The translations under genes were made by a program, and so were the position numbers. Below, piece after piece: positions 14,606 to 22,987 of a stretch of DNA of 38,224 nucleotides. The stretch comes from Spirochaetota bacterium. GTDB taxonomy: Bacteria; Spirochaetota; Spirochaetia; Treponematales; Rectinemataceae. The notes under the pieces are model-generated. The model was given only the letters and a program-made list of their open reading frames with translations. It had not been told where the DNA came from and did not search any database. Each line of letters begins with the position of its first letter. Positions within the stretch are counted from its first letter, which is position 1. The stretch is from NCBI GenBank assembly GCA_029265615.1, contig JAJUIB010000023.1, forward strand, positions 1-38,224, written 5' to 3'.

Positions 14606-16532
14606 AGCGGAATTCCGCGCAGAGGCCGGGAGGTCCTCTATAGCTGAGCCGACCTCCAAGCTGGGCGCTGAGATTGCGGACGATGGTGAAGCCCATCGAG
14701 TCACAGCGGAGCGGATCGATCTGTGGCGGGAGTCCTTTCCCCTCGTCGCGAACCCGAAGCACGAGCTCGGCTTCCTCGCGCGTAAGCGTTACCTCGATGC
14801 TGCCGTCGCCCGCATCGTAGGCGTACTTGATCGCATTGAGGATGAGCTCGTTTGCGATGAGGCCGAGGGGAACTGCTTCGTCAATGGAGAGGCTCGCTGT
14901 GTCGCCTGAAAAACTCAGGCCGGTAAAGCCGTAGCCAAGCGCAAGTTCTTCCGCCATCGCGTGGAGGTATGCCGCCGCCTCGATCGAGGCAAGATCGGGT
15001 GAGCGGTAGAGGAGCTCGTGGACATTGGCCATGGCGCGGATGCGCGCCTGCGTTTCGCGGACGAGCTCCCGGTCGTGTTCATCACGGAGGGCGTAGGACT
15101 GAAGCTGAATGAGGCTCGAGATCACCTGGAGGTTATTTTTGACCCGGTGGTGCACTTCCTTGAGGAGCACTTCCTTCTCCGCAAGCGAGGCCTTAAGTCG
15201 CGCCTCCTGCAAGCGGCTTTCGGTGATGTCCCGGGCGACGAGGACAACGCGATCGGCACCGAGGGGGACGATGCGCCCCTCGAAGTGCCGCGTGCCCAGG
15301 ATGGGGATATTTAGGTCATATTCGTAGAAGGCCATGCGGCCAGACTCACGGGCCTCTTTCGCCTTGTCGAGAAAGCCCTGGACGAGTGGCTCGGGCATGC
15401 CAAGTTCGTCCATGCGCCTGCCGAGAAAGCGCTCAGGTGGGAGGGCGAGCAGTTCCGGCTGGGCAGTGTGCACCTCGAGATAGCGGCCCTCGCGGTCGAG
15501 GGTGAAAAAGAAGTCGGGAAGGGCGGCGATGAAGGCCTTGGTCTTCGCCTCGCTCTCCGCAAGGTGCGCAAGCTCCTCGCGCAGGCGCATCGTCGCCGCC
15601 CGAACCTGGCGGCGCAAGGTCCAGGCGACAAAGGCGAGGAGCCCGAGGAGGGCGAGCGCGCCGCCGCCAGAGAGGGCGATGATGCGCAGATCGATGCCGC
15701 GCGCGAGCTCCGTGCCGAGCCATGTGCGGTCGATCGCCTCGAGTCGTCCGCGCGGGAGCGAGGCGAAGCCGTGCTCGATGAGGGCAAGGAGCTCCTCGTC
15801 GCCCGAACGAACCGCGCGGTGAAAGGCGCCTTTCCCGAGTTCGAAGGCGACGCGGAAGTCGCGGTCGATGCCCCGGCGATACAGGAAGAAGAGCGCAGGC
15901 GGCGCATCGACGCAGAATACGCGGATGTCGAGCCGCGCTGCGGCATCGATGATCGCCTCGTAGCTTGGGTAGAGGGCAAGTTCCGTGACGCCCCGGCGGA
16001 CGAGCTCCTGGATCGCGGCATCACTGTCCTTGACGCCGACCTTGAGCCCGCGGAGTTCGCGCGCATCGGCAATGCCCGAAAGCGATTTATGGATGAACAC
16101 CGGTACCCGGATGTCGGCATAGGCGGACGTAAAACGATAGCCGTGCCGGATGCGATCCTCGGTTTCGAAGACCGTATCGAGCACATCGACGCGCCCCGAT
16201 TCGAAGGCGTTTATCGCTTCCGCCCAGGGAAGCCCCTCGAGTTCCACGCGTATGCCCATTGCCGCCGACCAGGCCGCCCAGTGGTCAACGACGATGCCCT
16301 TAAGTTCGCCGTTCGCGCCGCGAAATGCATAGGGAGGGTAGTTGTCGTCGCAGGCGACCCGGAGTGGTGAAGGCGCCTTTGCCGCTTTCTGCGGCACGCT
16401 GTGGCCGCCCCCTGTGGCCGCGTGTGCGACAGATCCCGCAAGGAGCCCCATCGCGACGAGGGAAAAAAACGCCGCGACGAGGATGTGCGGCCCTCTCCGC
16501 GGGGCGGCACCCCGTAGGCGCGTAAAGTTCAC
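14580..16532 (-). CDS. Sensor histidine kinase with SBP_bac_3 and PAS domains
   Basis: 650 aa from GTG 16530-16532. Order: basic N-terminus and signal peptide ending near SVAHA; periplasmic solute-binding (SBP_bac_3) domain, about 55-280, with VACDDNYPPYAFRG; one TM about 285-305; coiled linker; PAS about 330-440 (ALPDFFFTLDREGRYLEVH); HisKA_2 dimerisation/phosphoacceptor helix with EVHHRVKNNLQVISSL (phosphohistidine about 462); HATPase_c with NELILNAIKYAY (N box) and RDEGKGLPP (G1). It should sense a small periplasmic solute, perhaps an amino acid, and phosphorylate a response regulator not encoded nearby. An upstream ATG (16574) precedes the promoter, so GTG is preferred; it has no ribosome site. 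Confidence 0.9.
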   Translation of the reverse strand: MNFTRLRGAAPRRGPHILVAAFFSLVAMGLLAGSVAHAATGGGHSVPQKAAKAPSPLRVACDDNYPPYAFRGANGELKGIVVDHWAAWSAAMGIRVELEGLPWAEAINAFESGRVDVLDTVFETEDRIRHGYRFTSAYADIRVPVFIHKSLSGIADARELRGLKVGVKDSDAAIQELVRRGVTELALYPSYEAIIDAAARLDIRVFCVDAPPALFFLYRRGIDRDFRVAFELGKGAFHRAVRSGDEELLALIEHGFASLPRGRLEAIDRTWLGTELARGIDLRIIALSGGGALALLGLLAFVAWTLRRQVRAATMRLREELAHLAESEAKTKAFIAALPDFFFTLDREGRYLEVHTAQPELLALPPERFLGRRMDELGMPEPLVQGFLDKAKEARESGRMAFYEYDLNIPILGTRHFEGRIVPLGADRVVLVARDITESRLQEARLKASLAEKEVLLKEVHHRVKNNLQVISSLIQLQSYALRDEHDRELVRETQARIRAMANVHELLYRSPDLASIEAAAYLHAMAEELALGYGFTGLSFSGDTASLSIDEAVPLGLIANELILNAIKYAYDAGDGSIEVTLTREEAELVLRVRDEGKGLPPQIDPLRCDSMGFTIVRNLSAQLGGRLSYRGPPGLCAEFRFTYMAARG

Positions 16533-16538
16533 AGGGTA

Positions 16539-16566
16539 AGTATAGCGTAAGCCTGTTTTCGCACAA
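16539..16566 (-). promoter_or_regulatory. Promoter of the histidine kinase gene, leaderless
   Basis: On the minus strand TTGTGC (16561-16566), a 16-nt spacer and TATACT (16539-16544). The GTG start lies 6 nt after the -10 box, so transcription should start at the G of GTG. Confidence 0.5.
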
Positions 16567-16639
16567 GCGCGCACAAGAGCGGGGAGTGTTTTTACAACGC
16601 CGCGCAGCGGAAAGCCCGGCCGACATCGTCCGTAAGGCT

Positions 16640-16662
16640 GTTTTTTTCATGTGTGAAAAAAC
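16640..16662. repeat. AT-rich inverted repeat upstream of the ABC operon promoter
   Basis: TTTTTTCA (16642-16649) and TGAAAAAA (16654-16661) flank TGTG: an 8-bp perfect inverted repeat just before the -35 box of the sugar transporter promoter. It could be a curved-DNA upstream element or a protein-binding site. Confidence 0.45.
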
Positions 16663-16665
16663 ACC

Positions 16666-16706
16666 TTGACAAGGGTCCAATATCGCATAAAATGAAAGCG
16701 CTTACA
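16666..16706 (+). promoter_or_regulatory. Promoter and LacI operator of the sugar ABC operon
   Basis: TTGACA (16666-16671), a 16-nt spacer and TAAAAT (16688-16693) form the promoter. Directly over the start point lies TGAAAGCGCTTACA (16693-16706), one base off the perfect palindrome TGTAAGCGCTTACA found by the LacI gene. Both sites have the same offset (27 or 28 nt) from their TTGACAAGG boxes. The regulator encoded at 22988-24067 is the expected repressor. Confidence 0.85.
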
Positions 16707-16738
16707 TTTCATGTCGAAGGCTTTTGAGGAGGCAGTTG

Positions 16739-17974
16739 ATGAAACGCGTTATTGCCATCGCGTGCGCGGTGCTTGCCGCCACGACGCTCTTTGTTGCCTG
16801 CGGAAAAAAAGGCTCGAACGAACTCGTCATCCAGTCCTACATGTCCGACGAGGCGCCGAAGCAGGCCTTTCAGGCTCTGGTCGATGACTTCATGAAAAAG
16901 AACCCCGGCATCAAGGTGACGGTGAACACCACGGCGCACGAGCAGTACAAGACCCAGCTCATGAACTACCTCACCGCCAAGGAGGCGCCTGATGTCCTCA
17001 CCTGGTTCGCAGGCTTCCGCATGCAGCAGTATGCCGCAAAGGGCCTGCTTGAGCCGATCGACGCGGTGTGGAAGGACGCCGACTTCCCCGCGGCCTTTAA
17101 GACCGCCTCGAGCTACAATGGCAAGGTGTATTTCATGCCGCAGTCTTGGTACTGGTGGGCGGTGTACTACAACAAAGACGTCTTCGCAAAGCTCAATCTG
17201 AAGACGCCGAACACCTGGGATGAGTTCCTCGCCGTGTGTGCGGCCCTCAAAAATGCCGGCATCGAGCCCATCGCCATCGGCGCCAAGGACACCTGGACCG
17301 CCGGCGGCTGGTTCGACTACATGAACGTCGCGGTCAACGGCGGCGCCTTCCACCAGGATGTGACCGCGGGCAAGGTCGCCTACACCGATCCCAGGATCGT
17401 GAAGACCTTCGACTACATCGCCGACCTCGCGAAGAAGGGCTACATCATGAAGAACGCGGCGAGCTACTCCTGGCAGGAGGCCGCCACGCTTATGTTCGAC
17501 GGCAAGGCCGGCATGTACCTCATGGGTCAGTTTATCAAAGACGTCGCGCCCGCCGACAAGAAGGACTCCATCGACTGGTTCAAGTTCCCCATCGTCGAGG
17601 GCAATGCCGCCTACGGTGTGGATACGCCCTTCGACGGCTATCTTGTCCCCGCCAAGGCCAAAAACAAGGAGAACGCGCTTAAGTTCATGGCCTATCTTGG
17701 CACGAAGGAGGCGCAGGAGTTGTTCTGCAAGCCGCTTGGCCGCCTCGCCGCCAATCAGAACGTGCCTGTCCCGAACGCCGACGCCCAGCGCGGTCTCGAC
17801 ATGATGAAGGGTGCGGCCACCGCTATGCAGTTCTACGACCGCGACGCGCCCGAGGAGATGGCCGCGAAGGGCATGAACGCCATCGTGGAGATCATGGGCG
17901 CCCCCGACAAGGCCGCCGAAATTCTTGCGGCTCTCGACAAGGAGCGCGAGCGGATTTACGCTGAACTCAAGTAA
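16739..17974 (+). CDS. Sugar ABC transporter substrate-binding lipoprotein
   Basis: 411 aa. Binds a sugar or oligosaccharide outside the cytoplasmic membrane and delivers it to the two permeases. The N-terminus is a lipoprotein signal with a lipobox-like FVAC (lipidated C21 after MKRVIAIACAVLAATTL). The rest matches the family-1 extracellular solute-binding fold: AFQALVDDFMKKNPGIKV, APDVLTWFAG, GKVYFMPQSWYWWAVYYNKDVF, NTWDEFLAVCAALK and GKAGMYLMGQF. ATG 16739 follows GAGGAGG by 6 nt; an upstream in-frame TTG lies in the ribosome site. Substrate is inferred from the neighbours to be an alpha- and/or beta-galactoside. Confidence 0.93.
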   Translation: MKRVIAIACAVLAATTLFVACGKKGSNELVIQSYMSDEAPKQAFQALVDDFMKKNPGIKVTVNTTAHEQYKTQLMNYLTAKEAPDVLTWFAGFRMQQYAAKGLLEPIDAVWKDADFPAAFKTASSYNGKVYFMPQSWYWWAVYYNKDVFAKLNLKTPNTWDEFLAVCAALKNAGIEPIAIGAKDTWTAGGWFDYMNVAVNGGAFHQDVTAGKVAYTDPRIVKTFDYIADLAKKGYIMKNAASYSWQEAATLMFDGKAGMYLMGQFIKDVAPADKKDSIDWFKFPIVEGNAAYGVDTPFDGYLVPAKAKNKENALKFMAYLGTKEAQELFCKPLGRLAANQNVPVPNADAQRGLDMMKGAATAMQFYDRDAPEEMAAKGMNAIVEIMGAPDKAAEILAALDKERERIYAELK

Positions 17975-17999
17975 ACACCGTCTTAGGCCTGGTTTCCCC

Positions 18000-18042
18000 G
18001 GGGCCCGCCGGCTCCATCTCTCCGGTCGGCGGGCCCTTTTCT
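18000..18042 (+). terminator. Attenuating hairpin after the binding-protein gene
   Basis: GGGCCCGCC (18001-18009) pairs with GGCGGGCCC (18028-18036), followed by TTTTCTC. The T-run is short, so readthrough to the permeases is likely. Such elements commonly raise the amount of binding protein relative to permease. Confidence 0.75.
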
Positions 18043-18071
18043 CGACCCGAATGAAAAGGGAGGCGAACGCG

Positions 18072-18959
18072 ATGCCCGCACGACGACTTAAAAAAAGCGC
18101 CCTCGCGCCCTGGGCCTTTCTCGCCCTGCCGCTTGCGATGTATGTGGTATGGGTCATCGTGCCCATTTTTGAGAGCTTCGCCTTCGCCTTCACCAAGCGC
18201 GACTCGATCATCTACGGCCCCGTCTTTCACGGCCTTGCCAATTTCCGAAGGCTCGCAGGTGACGGCCAGTTCTGGCTCGCGATCAAGAACAATCTGCTCT
18301 GGCTCGTCTTTTTTGTAGGCATCCCTGTGCCGCTTGGCCTTCTCGTCGCCATGCTGTTCAATGGAGGCCGTCCGGGATCGCGGCTCTATAAGACGCTCTT
18401 CTACCTTCCGATGACGCTTTCATTCACGATCATCGGCACGATCTGGATGTGGATCTACAATCCGGATTTCGGCGCGCTTAACACTTTTCTCCGCTCGATC
18501 GGCCTCGATGCCCTCGCTGTGCAGTGGCTCGGGGACAAGCGCTACATGACGGGCGCGCTCATCGCGGTCGGCGTCTGGCGCCAGGTGCCCTATGTGATGA
18601 TCCTCTACCTTGCGGGGCTCCAGGGTGTGCCGACCGAGCTTGTCGAGGCCTCGCTCATCGACGGGGCGAGCTGGTGGCAGCGCTTTCGCAAGGTGATCCT
18701 GCCGCTCCTCCTCCCCGCTACGATCGTTGCGGTGACGATCTCCGTTATTGACTCGCTCCGCTCTTTCGACATTGTCTACGTCATGACGAACACCAAGGCT
18801 CGCGCCGCAGAAGTGCTCGCAAGCTACATGTATTCGAGCGCCTTCCAATACGCTGACTTCGGCTACGGTTCGGCGATCGCCGTCATCCAGTTCCTCATAA
18901 CGCTCGTGTTCATCCTTGTGTATGTCGGCGACGTACTCAAAAAGGAGTCCGAGCGCTAG
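18072..18959 (+). CDS. Sugar ABC transporter permease (MalF/UgpA type)
   Basis: 295 aa integral membrane protein with six predicted transmembrane segments. The cytoplasmic EAA loop that docks the ATPase is clear: EASLIDGASWWQRFRKVILPLLLP. ATG 18072 is chosen because GGGAGG (18057-18062) precedes it at good spacing; ATG 18051 lies upstream and lacks one. It forms the channel with the second permease 21 nt downstream. No ATPase gene accompanies the pair; in many such operons a shared MsmK/UgpC-type ATPase serves several transporters. Confidence 0.94.
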   Translation: MPARRLKKSALAPWAFLALPLAMYVVWVIVPIFESFAFAFTKRDSIIYGPVFHGLANFRRLAGDGQFWLAIKNNLLWLVFFVGIPVPLGLLVAMLFNGGRPGSRLYKTLFYLPMTLSFTIIGTIWMWIYNPDFGALNTFLRSIGLDALAVQWLGDKRYMTGALIAVGVWRQVPYVMILYLAGLQGVPTELVEASLIDGASWWQRFRKVILPLLLPATIVAVTISVIDSLRSFDIVYVMTNTKARAAEVLASYMYSSAFQYADFGYGSAIAVIQFLITLVFILVYVGDVLKKESER

Positions 18960-18980
18960 CTCGGGTGTGGAGACATTTTC

Positions 18981-19832
18981 ATGACCAAGGTTGCAAGCTC
19001 CCGGTGGAGGGCCTTCCGCGCTGCCGCCTTCTATGTAACCGCCACACTGCTCGTGGCCGTCTGGCTTCTCCCCCTCGTGATAGGGGTTTTCACGTCCCTT
19101 AAATCGATGGACGAGATCATGGCCAATCCCGTGATGTGGAAGCCGCCTAAGGCGCTCCGCTTCGAGAACTTCGGCGAAGCATGGAACCGCGCGGGGATGG
19201 GGCGCTACATTGTCAACACGTTTATCGTCACAATTCCATCGGTGGCTGGTGCTCTTGCGGTTTCGAGTCTTGCCGCATTCGCCCTTGCGTTTTACCGCTT
19301 CAGGCTCAACAAGGCGGTGCTCGTGCTCTTTGTCGCGGGCATGCTCGTGCCCTTCCAGATGCTCATGATTCCCGTGTTCCGGATGTCAAACGGGCTCGGC
19401 ATCGACGACAGCTTCGGCGGGCTCATCCTGTTCCACATATCGTTCCAGCTCGGCTTCTGTACGTTCTTCCTGCGCAACTTCATGAAGCAGATCCCCTATT
19501 CGCAGATCGAGGCGCCGCGCATCGACGGCGCAAGCGATTTCACGATCTACGCGCGGATTATCATGCCCCTCGCCCTGCCGAGCATCGCCGCTCTCGCCGT
19601 GCTCGAGTTCACCTGGATATGGAACGACCTTTTATGGTCGCTCGTCCTCCTCCGTTCGGACGCTATCAAGACGGTGACGCTGGGGCTTGCAAACATGCAG
19701 GGCGAGTTTATCACGACCTACAATCTCACCGCAGCCGGCTCGATCCTCGCGGCGATCGCGCCGGTGGCAGTATTCCTTGCCTTCCAGCGCTACTTCATCG
19801 AGGGCCTCACGATGGGCGCGGACAAGGGATGA
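18981..19832 (+). CDS. Sugar ABC transporter permease (MalG/UgpE type)
   Basis: 283 aa, six predicted transmembrane segments. The EAA loop is IEAPRIDGASDFTIYARIIMPLALPS, and the C-terminus YFIEGLTMGADKG is typical of MalG/UgpE-like subunits, whose GLTxGAxKG tail reaches the ATPase. GGAG lies before the ATG. The stop overlaps the start of the hydrolase gene as ATGA (19829-19832), making the hydrolase part of this operon. Confidence 0.95.
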   Translation: MTKVASSRWRAFRAAAFYVTATLLVAVWLLPLVIGVFTSLKSMDEIMANPVMWKPPKALRFENFGEAWNRAGMGRYIVNTFIVTIPSVAGALAVSSLAAFALAFYRFRLNKAVLVLFVAGMLVPFQMLMIPVFRMSNGLGIDDSFGGLILFHISFQLGFCTFFLRNFMKQIPYSQIEAPRIDGASDFTIYARIIMPLALPSIAALAVLEFTWIWNDLLWSLVLLRSDAIKTVTLGLANMQGEFITTYNLTAAGSILAAIAPVAVFLAFQRYFIEGLTMGADKG

Positions 19833-20752
19833 GCGCCATCCGGGTCGCTGTCGCGCTCTCCGTCGCGCTTATGGCCCTGGCCGCGCTTTTGGGACTCGGG
19901 CTCGGCGCCGTTGTCGTCTTTCCGCGGCGGTTTAAGCTCGCACAGACCGAGGCGATAGAGCGCTCAAAGGGCTTTCTCGCGCACGCTGGCTGGGATGCGC
20001 TGCCGCGGCGCGAGGTGTCGATCGCCGCGCCGGACGGTAGGAGGCTCTATGGAACCTACGTGCCCTGCGAGGGCGCGCGAAAGACGGTCATCATCGTCCA
20101 CGGCATCACCTACACGCGTTTCGGCTCGGTTAAATACCTCCGTGGCTTTCGTGACCGCGGCTACAACGCCCTCCTCATTGATCAGCGGGGGCATGGCGCC
20201 TCTGGTGCGGGGGCCGTGACTTTCGGCTTCCGGGAAAAGTTCGACCTTCGCGCCTGGGTGGACTGGGCCCTTGCGGAAGCGGGTGAAGGCGGCCTTGTCG
20301 GTCTCCACGGCGAGTCCTTGGGCGCGGCCGTCGTCATCCAAGAGGCGGTCATCGATCCGCGCGTGTCCTTCGTGGTCGCCGACTGCCCCTTTTCGGATCT
20401 GCGTGCGCTTCTTTCCTACAGGCTGCGCGTTGAGCTTCACCTCCCCGCTCACCCCTTTCTGGGGCTTGCCGAACGCGGCGCCGCTCTCCTTTCCGGCGGC
20501 TTTCGCTTCGGCGAAGCCTCGCCGATACGCGGCGCCGCGAGCTTCCGCGCGCCGCTCTTACTCGTGCACGGGCTTTTAGACGATTACATACCCCCCGCCA
20601 TGTCGCAGGAGCTTGCGGCGGCGCGCGCCTCCGCGGGGCTTCCCGTCGCGCTTAAGCTCGTGCCTGGCGCGGCCCACGCGCGGTCCTTCGAAACGGATCC
20701 TGTTGGCTACGAGCGGAGCATCGCCGAGTTTCTGGATGCCCACGGGCTATAG
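19829..20752 (+). CDS. Membrane-anchored alpha/beta hydrolase
   Basis: 307 aa. One N-terminal hydrophobic segment (about 5-31) and then an alpha/beta-hydrolase domain. Oxyanion motif IIVHGITYTRFG (about 88-99), nucleophile elbow GLHGESLG (S163), acid D251 in VHGLLDDYIPP and base H283 in GAAHARS complete the triad. The S33/DUF-type hydrolase group covers esterases and peptidases. Its ATGA overlap with the permease places it in the sugar operon; an acyl-esterase acting on an acetylated or acylated sugar is one idea, but the substrate is unknown. The domain probably lies outside the cytoplasmic membrane, judging from few positive charges before the segment and RR after it, but this is weak. Confidence 0.85.
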   Translation: MSAIRVAVALSVALMALAALLGLGLGAVVVFPRRFKLAQTEAIERSKGFLAHAGWDALPRREVSIAAPDGRRLYGTYVPCEGARKTVIIVHGITYTRFGSVKYLRGFRDRGYNALLIDQRGHGASGAGAVTFGFREKFDLRAWVDWALAEAGEGGLVGLHGESLGAAVVIQEAVIDPRVSFVVADCPFSDLRALLSYRLRVELHLPAHPFLGLAERGAALLSGGFRFGEASPIRGAASFRAPLLLVHGLLDDYIPPAMSQELAAARASAGLPVALKLVPGAAHARSFETDPVGYERSIAEFLDAHGL

Positions 20753-20756
20753 CCCG
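20743..20756. other. Small palindrome over the hydrolase stop codon
   Basis: CGGGC-TATA-GCCCG is a perfect 5-bp hairpin covering the hydrolase TAG, between convergent genes whose stops are 9 nt apart. There is no T-run, so a terminator role is doubtful. Confidence 0.35.
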
Positions 20757-20761
20757 GCCTC

Positions 20762-22975
20762 CTATGCAGAAAGCCGCTCGATGTCGAAGGACGCGGCCGC
20801 GGGGTCCTCGCCGAGGGGCGGTGCGAAGAGGATCCCGCGCGAGGAAAGTTCGGAGCCCGTCGCCTCAAAGGGCTGAAAGCCCCCAATGTCTTGTGTCGAA
20901 ACGCGGTAGACCGCTCTGTCTTCGAGGCCGGGGATTCTGAGCGCAACCGGCGCGGGGTTCGGTAGCGCGCGCAATCGGAGCCACACGGCAAAGGCCCGCG
21001 ACCGATCCTGCGCCACCGAGGCGAAGGCCGCGTCCCCGCCCTCGTAGGGCGACAGAAGGCGTCGTTGCTTCCCGAACTGGATGAGGGCGCGGCGCGCCTT
21101 GTAGCGTTCGACGAACTCACGGGTCTTTCTTTGGTCTTCCTTACTCATCCTCTCTGGGTCGAGCTCGAGCCCGAGCGAGCCGCCAAAGGCGCACAACGCG
21201 CGCGAGGCAAGGCTTGCATGCCGCCCCGTTTGATGGTTGGGCGACGCCGAAATGTGTGCTCCCAGTGCGGCGGGTGGGAAGAGTAGCGAGCTTGCGTGCT
21301 GGATTGAAGCGCGGAACGCCGCGTCGGTGTTGTCGCTCGCCCAGAACTGGGGGAAGAAGGGAATCATGCCGAAGTCCATGCGTCCACCGCCTCCCGCGCA
21401 GCCTTCGAAAAGGGTTTCAGGGTGGTCGCGCGTTATGCGGCGCAGAATGCCGTACAACGCAAGGAGGTAGCGGTGCCTGAGTTCCCCTTGCATGCTCACG
21501 CCGCCAGAACGGGAGAAGGGGCGGTTCATGTCCCACTTTACGTAGTCGGGCTTCGCCTCCGCAAGGACTGAGCGCACAGCGTTCTCGATGAAGGCCGCGA
21601 CTTCGGGCCGCGAAAGATCGAGGATGAACTGGTTCCGACCTTCCGCGGGTTCCCTTCCCGGGAGGGCGAGCGCCCAGTCCGGGTGCGTGCGGAAAAGGTC
21701 GCTGTCGGGAGAGACGGCCTCGGGTTCGATCCACAGGCCGAATCCGAGGCCGAGCGCGCGTACCTTGTCCGCAAGCGTGCCGAGGCCGCCGGGGATCTTC
21801 CGCGGGTTGGCGCGCCAGTCGCCGAGGCTCGAGCAGTCGTTGTCCCGCCGTCCGAACCATCCGTCGTCGAGGACGAAGAGCTCCGCGCCGAGTTCTTTTG
21901 CGCCGCGCGCAAGCTCAAGGAGCCTTTTCTCGTCGTAGTCGAAGTAGCAGGCCTCCCAGCTGTTGAGGAGGACGGGCCGCTCGCGGTCCCGCCAGGATGC
22001 GGGCATGAGGCGGCGCGCGGCGCGATGAAAGACCTCTGAGATGCCGCCGAGCCCCACGGTCGAATGCGCAAGGAGGGCGGCCGGGCTTGCGAAGGTCTCG
22101 CCGGGTAAAAGGTGCCAGGCGAAGAGCTCTGGGTGGAGCCCCCCCTGGAAGCGCACCGTCTCGTCCTCGGCGCGCTCGACGGCCATGATCCAGTCGCCTG
22201 AATAGAGGAGAGTCGCCCCGATGACCTCACCGCTATCCTCGCCTGAGCCCGCCTCTGCGAGGAGGAGTGCGGGGCTTCCGCCATGGCCCGAAACGCCCCG
22301 GCGCGAGCCGAATTCAAGGCGGCCGCGCCCAAGCGGCCGCCGCTCGAGAACGCGCTCCCGCGCCCAGCCCCCCTCGGTCGCGAGGACTTCGAGCCCGGGG
22401 CCGCGGAGCGGGAGGTCGAGGCTGAAGGATAGCGCGCGACGTATGATGAGCGGTTCGGTGCCTCCGTTAGAAAATCGCGCCGCGCGCAAAAAGGCGCCGC
22501 CCGTCGGAAAAGGCGTGTAGAGGAGCGTCACCGAAAGCCCCGTCACGGGATCCTCAAGGTCGAGTTCAAGCGTTTCCACCTCCTCGCCGCTTTCAGGATC
22601 GGGGAGCGGAAGCCCGTCGAGATCGGGCCAGGAGCGCGTTATGCGATGTCTGCGATAGGCGAGCTCCATGCACGGCGCGCCGCGAGGGGTTTCCGCCGCA
22701 AAGGCGGGCGAGCGGAAGTCGCCGCCTAAGCCCCAGGGATACTCCTGGGCAAGGCGGTGGAGGCTGTAGGAGGTGTCGCCGCGCTCCTCGGCGACGCCAA
22801 AGCCCTGGGGTGGCGCAAGGGGGACGGGGCCCGCGGCGCAGGGAGTGAAGGCGGCACCGAAGTGGTAATGTGAAAGAATCCGGCCCTTGTGGAGGGAGAT
22901 GATGTAGCCAGCCTCTTTCGACGCAAGGACGAAGTAACGTATTTCGCCCCGCGCGTCGCGGATGATCGTGATCAT
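20762..22975 (-). CDS. Alpha-galactosidase, glycoside hydrolase family 36
   Basis: 737 aa, cytoplasmic (no signal peptide), the usual GH36 length. Removes terminal alpha-galactosyl units from melibiose, raffinose-type sugars or galactosyl-glycerol. An N-terminal beta-sandwich (about 1-320) is followed by the TIM barrel: VLLNSWEACYFDYDE (335-349), FVLDDGWFGRRD (367-378), LWIEPEAVSPDSDL, nucleophile D482 in YVKWDMNRPF, EGCAGGGGRMDFGM, and acid/base D548 in FWASDNTDA. AAAAGGAGC precedes the ATG and overlaps the TAA of the LacI gene, which lies 12 nt upstream. The two are therefore co-transcribed and translationally coupled from the LacI promoter. Confidence 0.95.
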   Translation of the reverse strand: MITIIRDARGEIRYFVLASKEAGYIISLHKGRILSHYHFGAAFTPCAAGPVPLAPPQGFGVAEERGDTSYSLHRLAQEYPWGLGGDFRSPAFAAETPRGAPCMELAYRRHRITRSWPDLDGLPLPDPESGEEVETLELDLEDPVTGLSVTLLYTPFPTGGAFLRAARFSNGGTEPLIIRRALSFSLDLPLRGPGLEVLATEGGWARERVLERRPLGRGRLEFGSRRGVSGHGGSPALLLAEAGSGEDSGEVIGATLLYSGDWIMAVERAEDETVRFQGGLHPELFAWHLLPGETFASPAALLAHSTVGLGGISEVFHRAARRLMPASWRDRERPVLLNSWEACYFDYDEKRLLELARGAKELGAELFVLDDGWFGRRDNDCSSLGDWRANPRKIPGGLGTLADKVRALGLGFGLWIEPEAVSPDSDLFRTHPDWALALPGREPAEGRNQFILDLSRPEVAAFIENAVRSVLAEAKPDYVKWDMNRPFSRSGGVSMQGELRHRYLLALYGILRRITRDHPETLFEGCAGGGGRMDFGMIPFFPQFWASDNTDAAFRASIQHASSLLFPPAALGAHISASPNHQTGRHASLASRALCAFGGSLGLELDPERMSKEDQRKTREFVERYKARRALIQFGKQRRLLSPYEGGDAAFASVAQDRSRAFAVWLRLRALPNPAPVALRIPGLEDRAVYRVSTQDIGGFQPFEATGSELSSRGILFAPPLGEDPAAASFDIERLSA

Positions 22976-22987
22976 GGAAAGCTCCTT

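Noticed and set aside
15468-16370. 300-codon plus-strand frame over the histidine kinase gene
   Set aside because: Shadow of a gene with intact SBP, PAS, HisKA_2 and HATPase motifs.
16724-16741. TTG 16724 as the start of the binding protein
   Set aside because: It precedes the GAGGAGG ribosome site; ATG 16739 gives a proper lipoprotein signal.
20743-20756. Palindrome between the hydrolase and alpha-galactosidase genes as a terminator
   Set aside because: The stem is 5 bp and no T-run follows on either strand.
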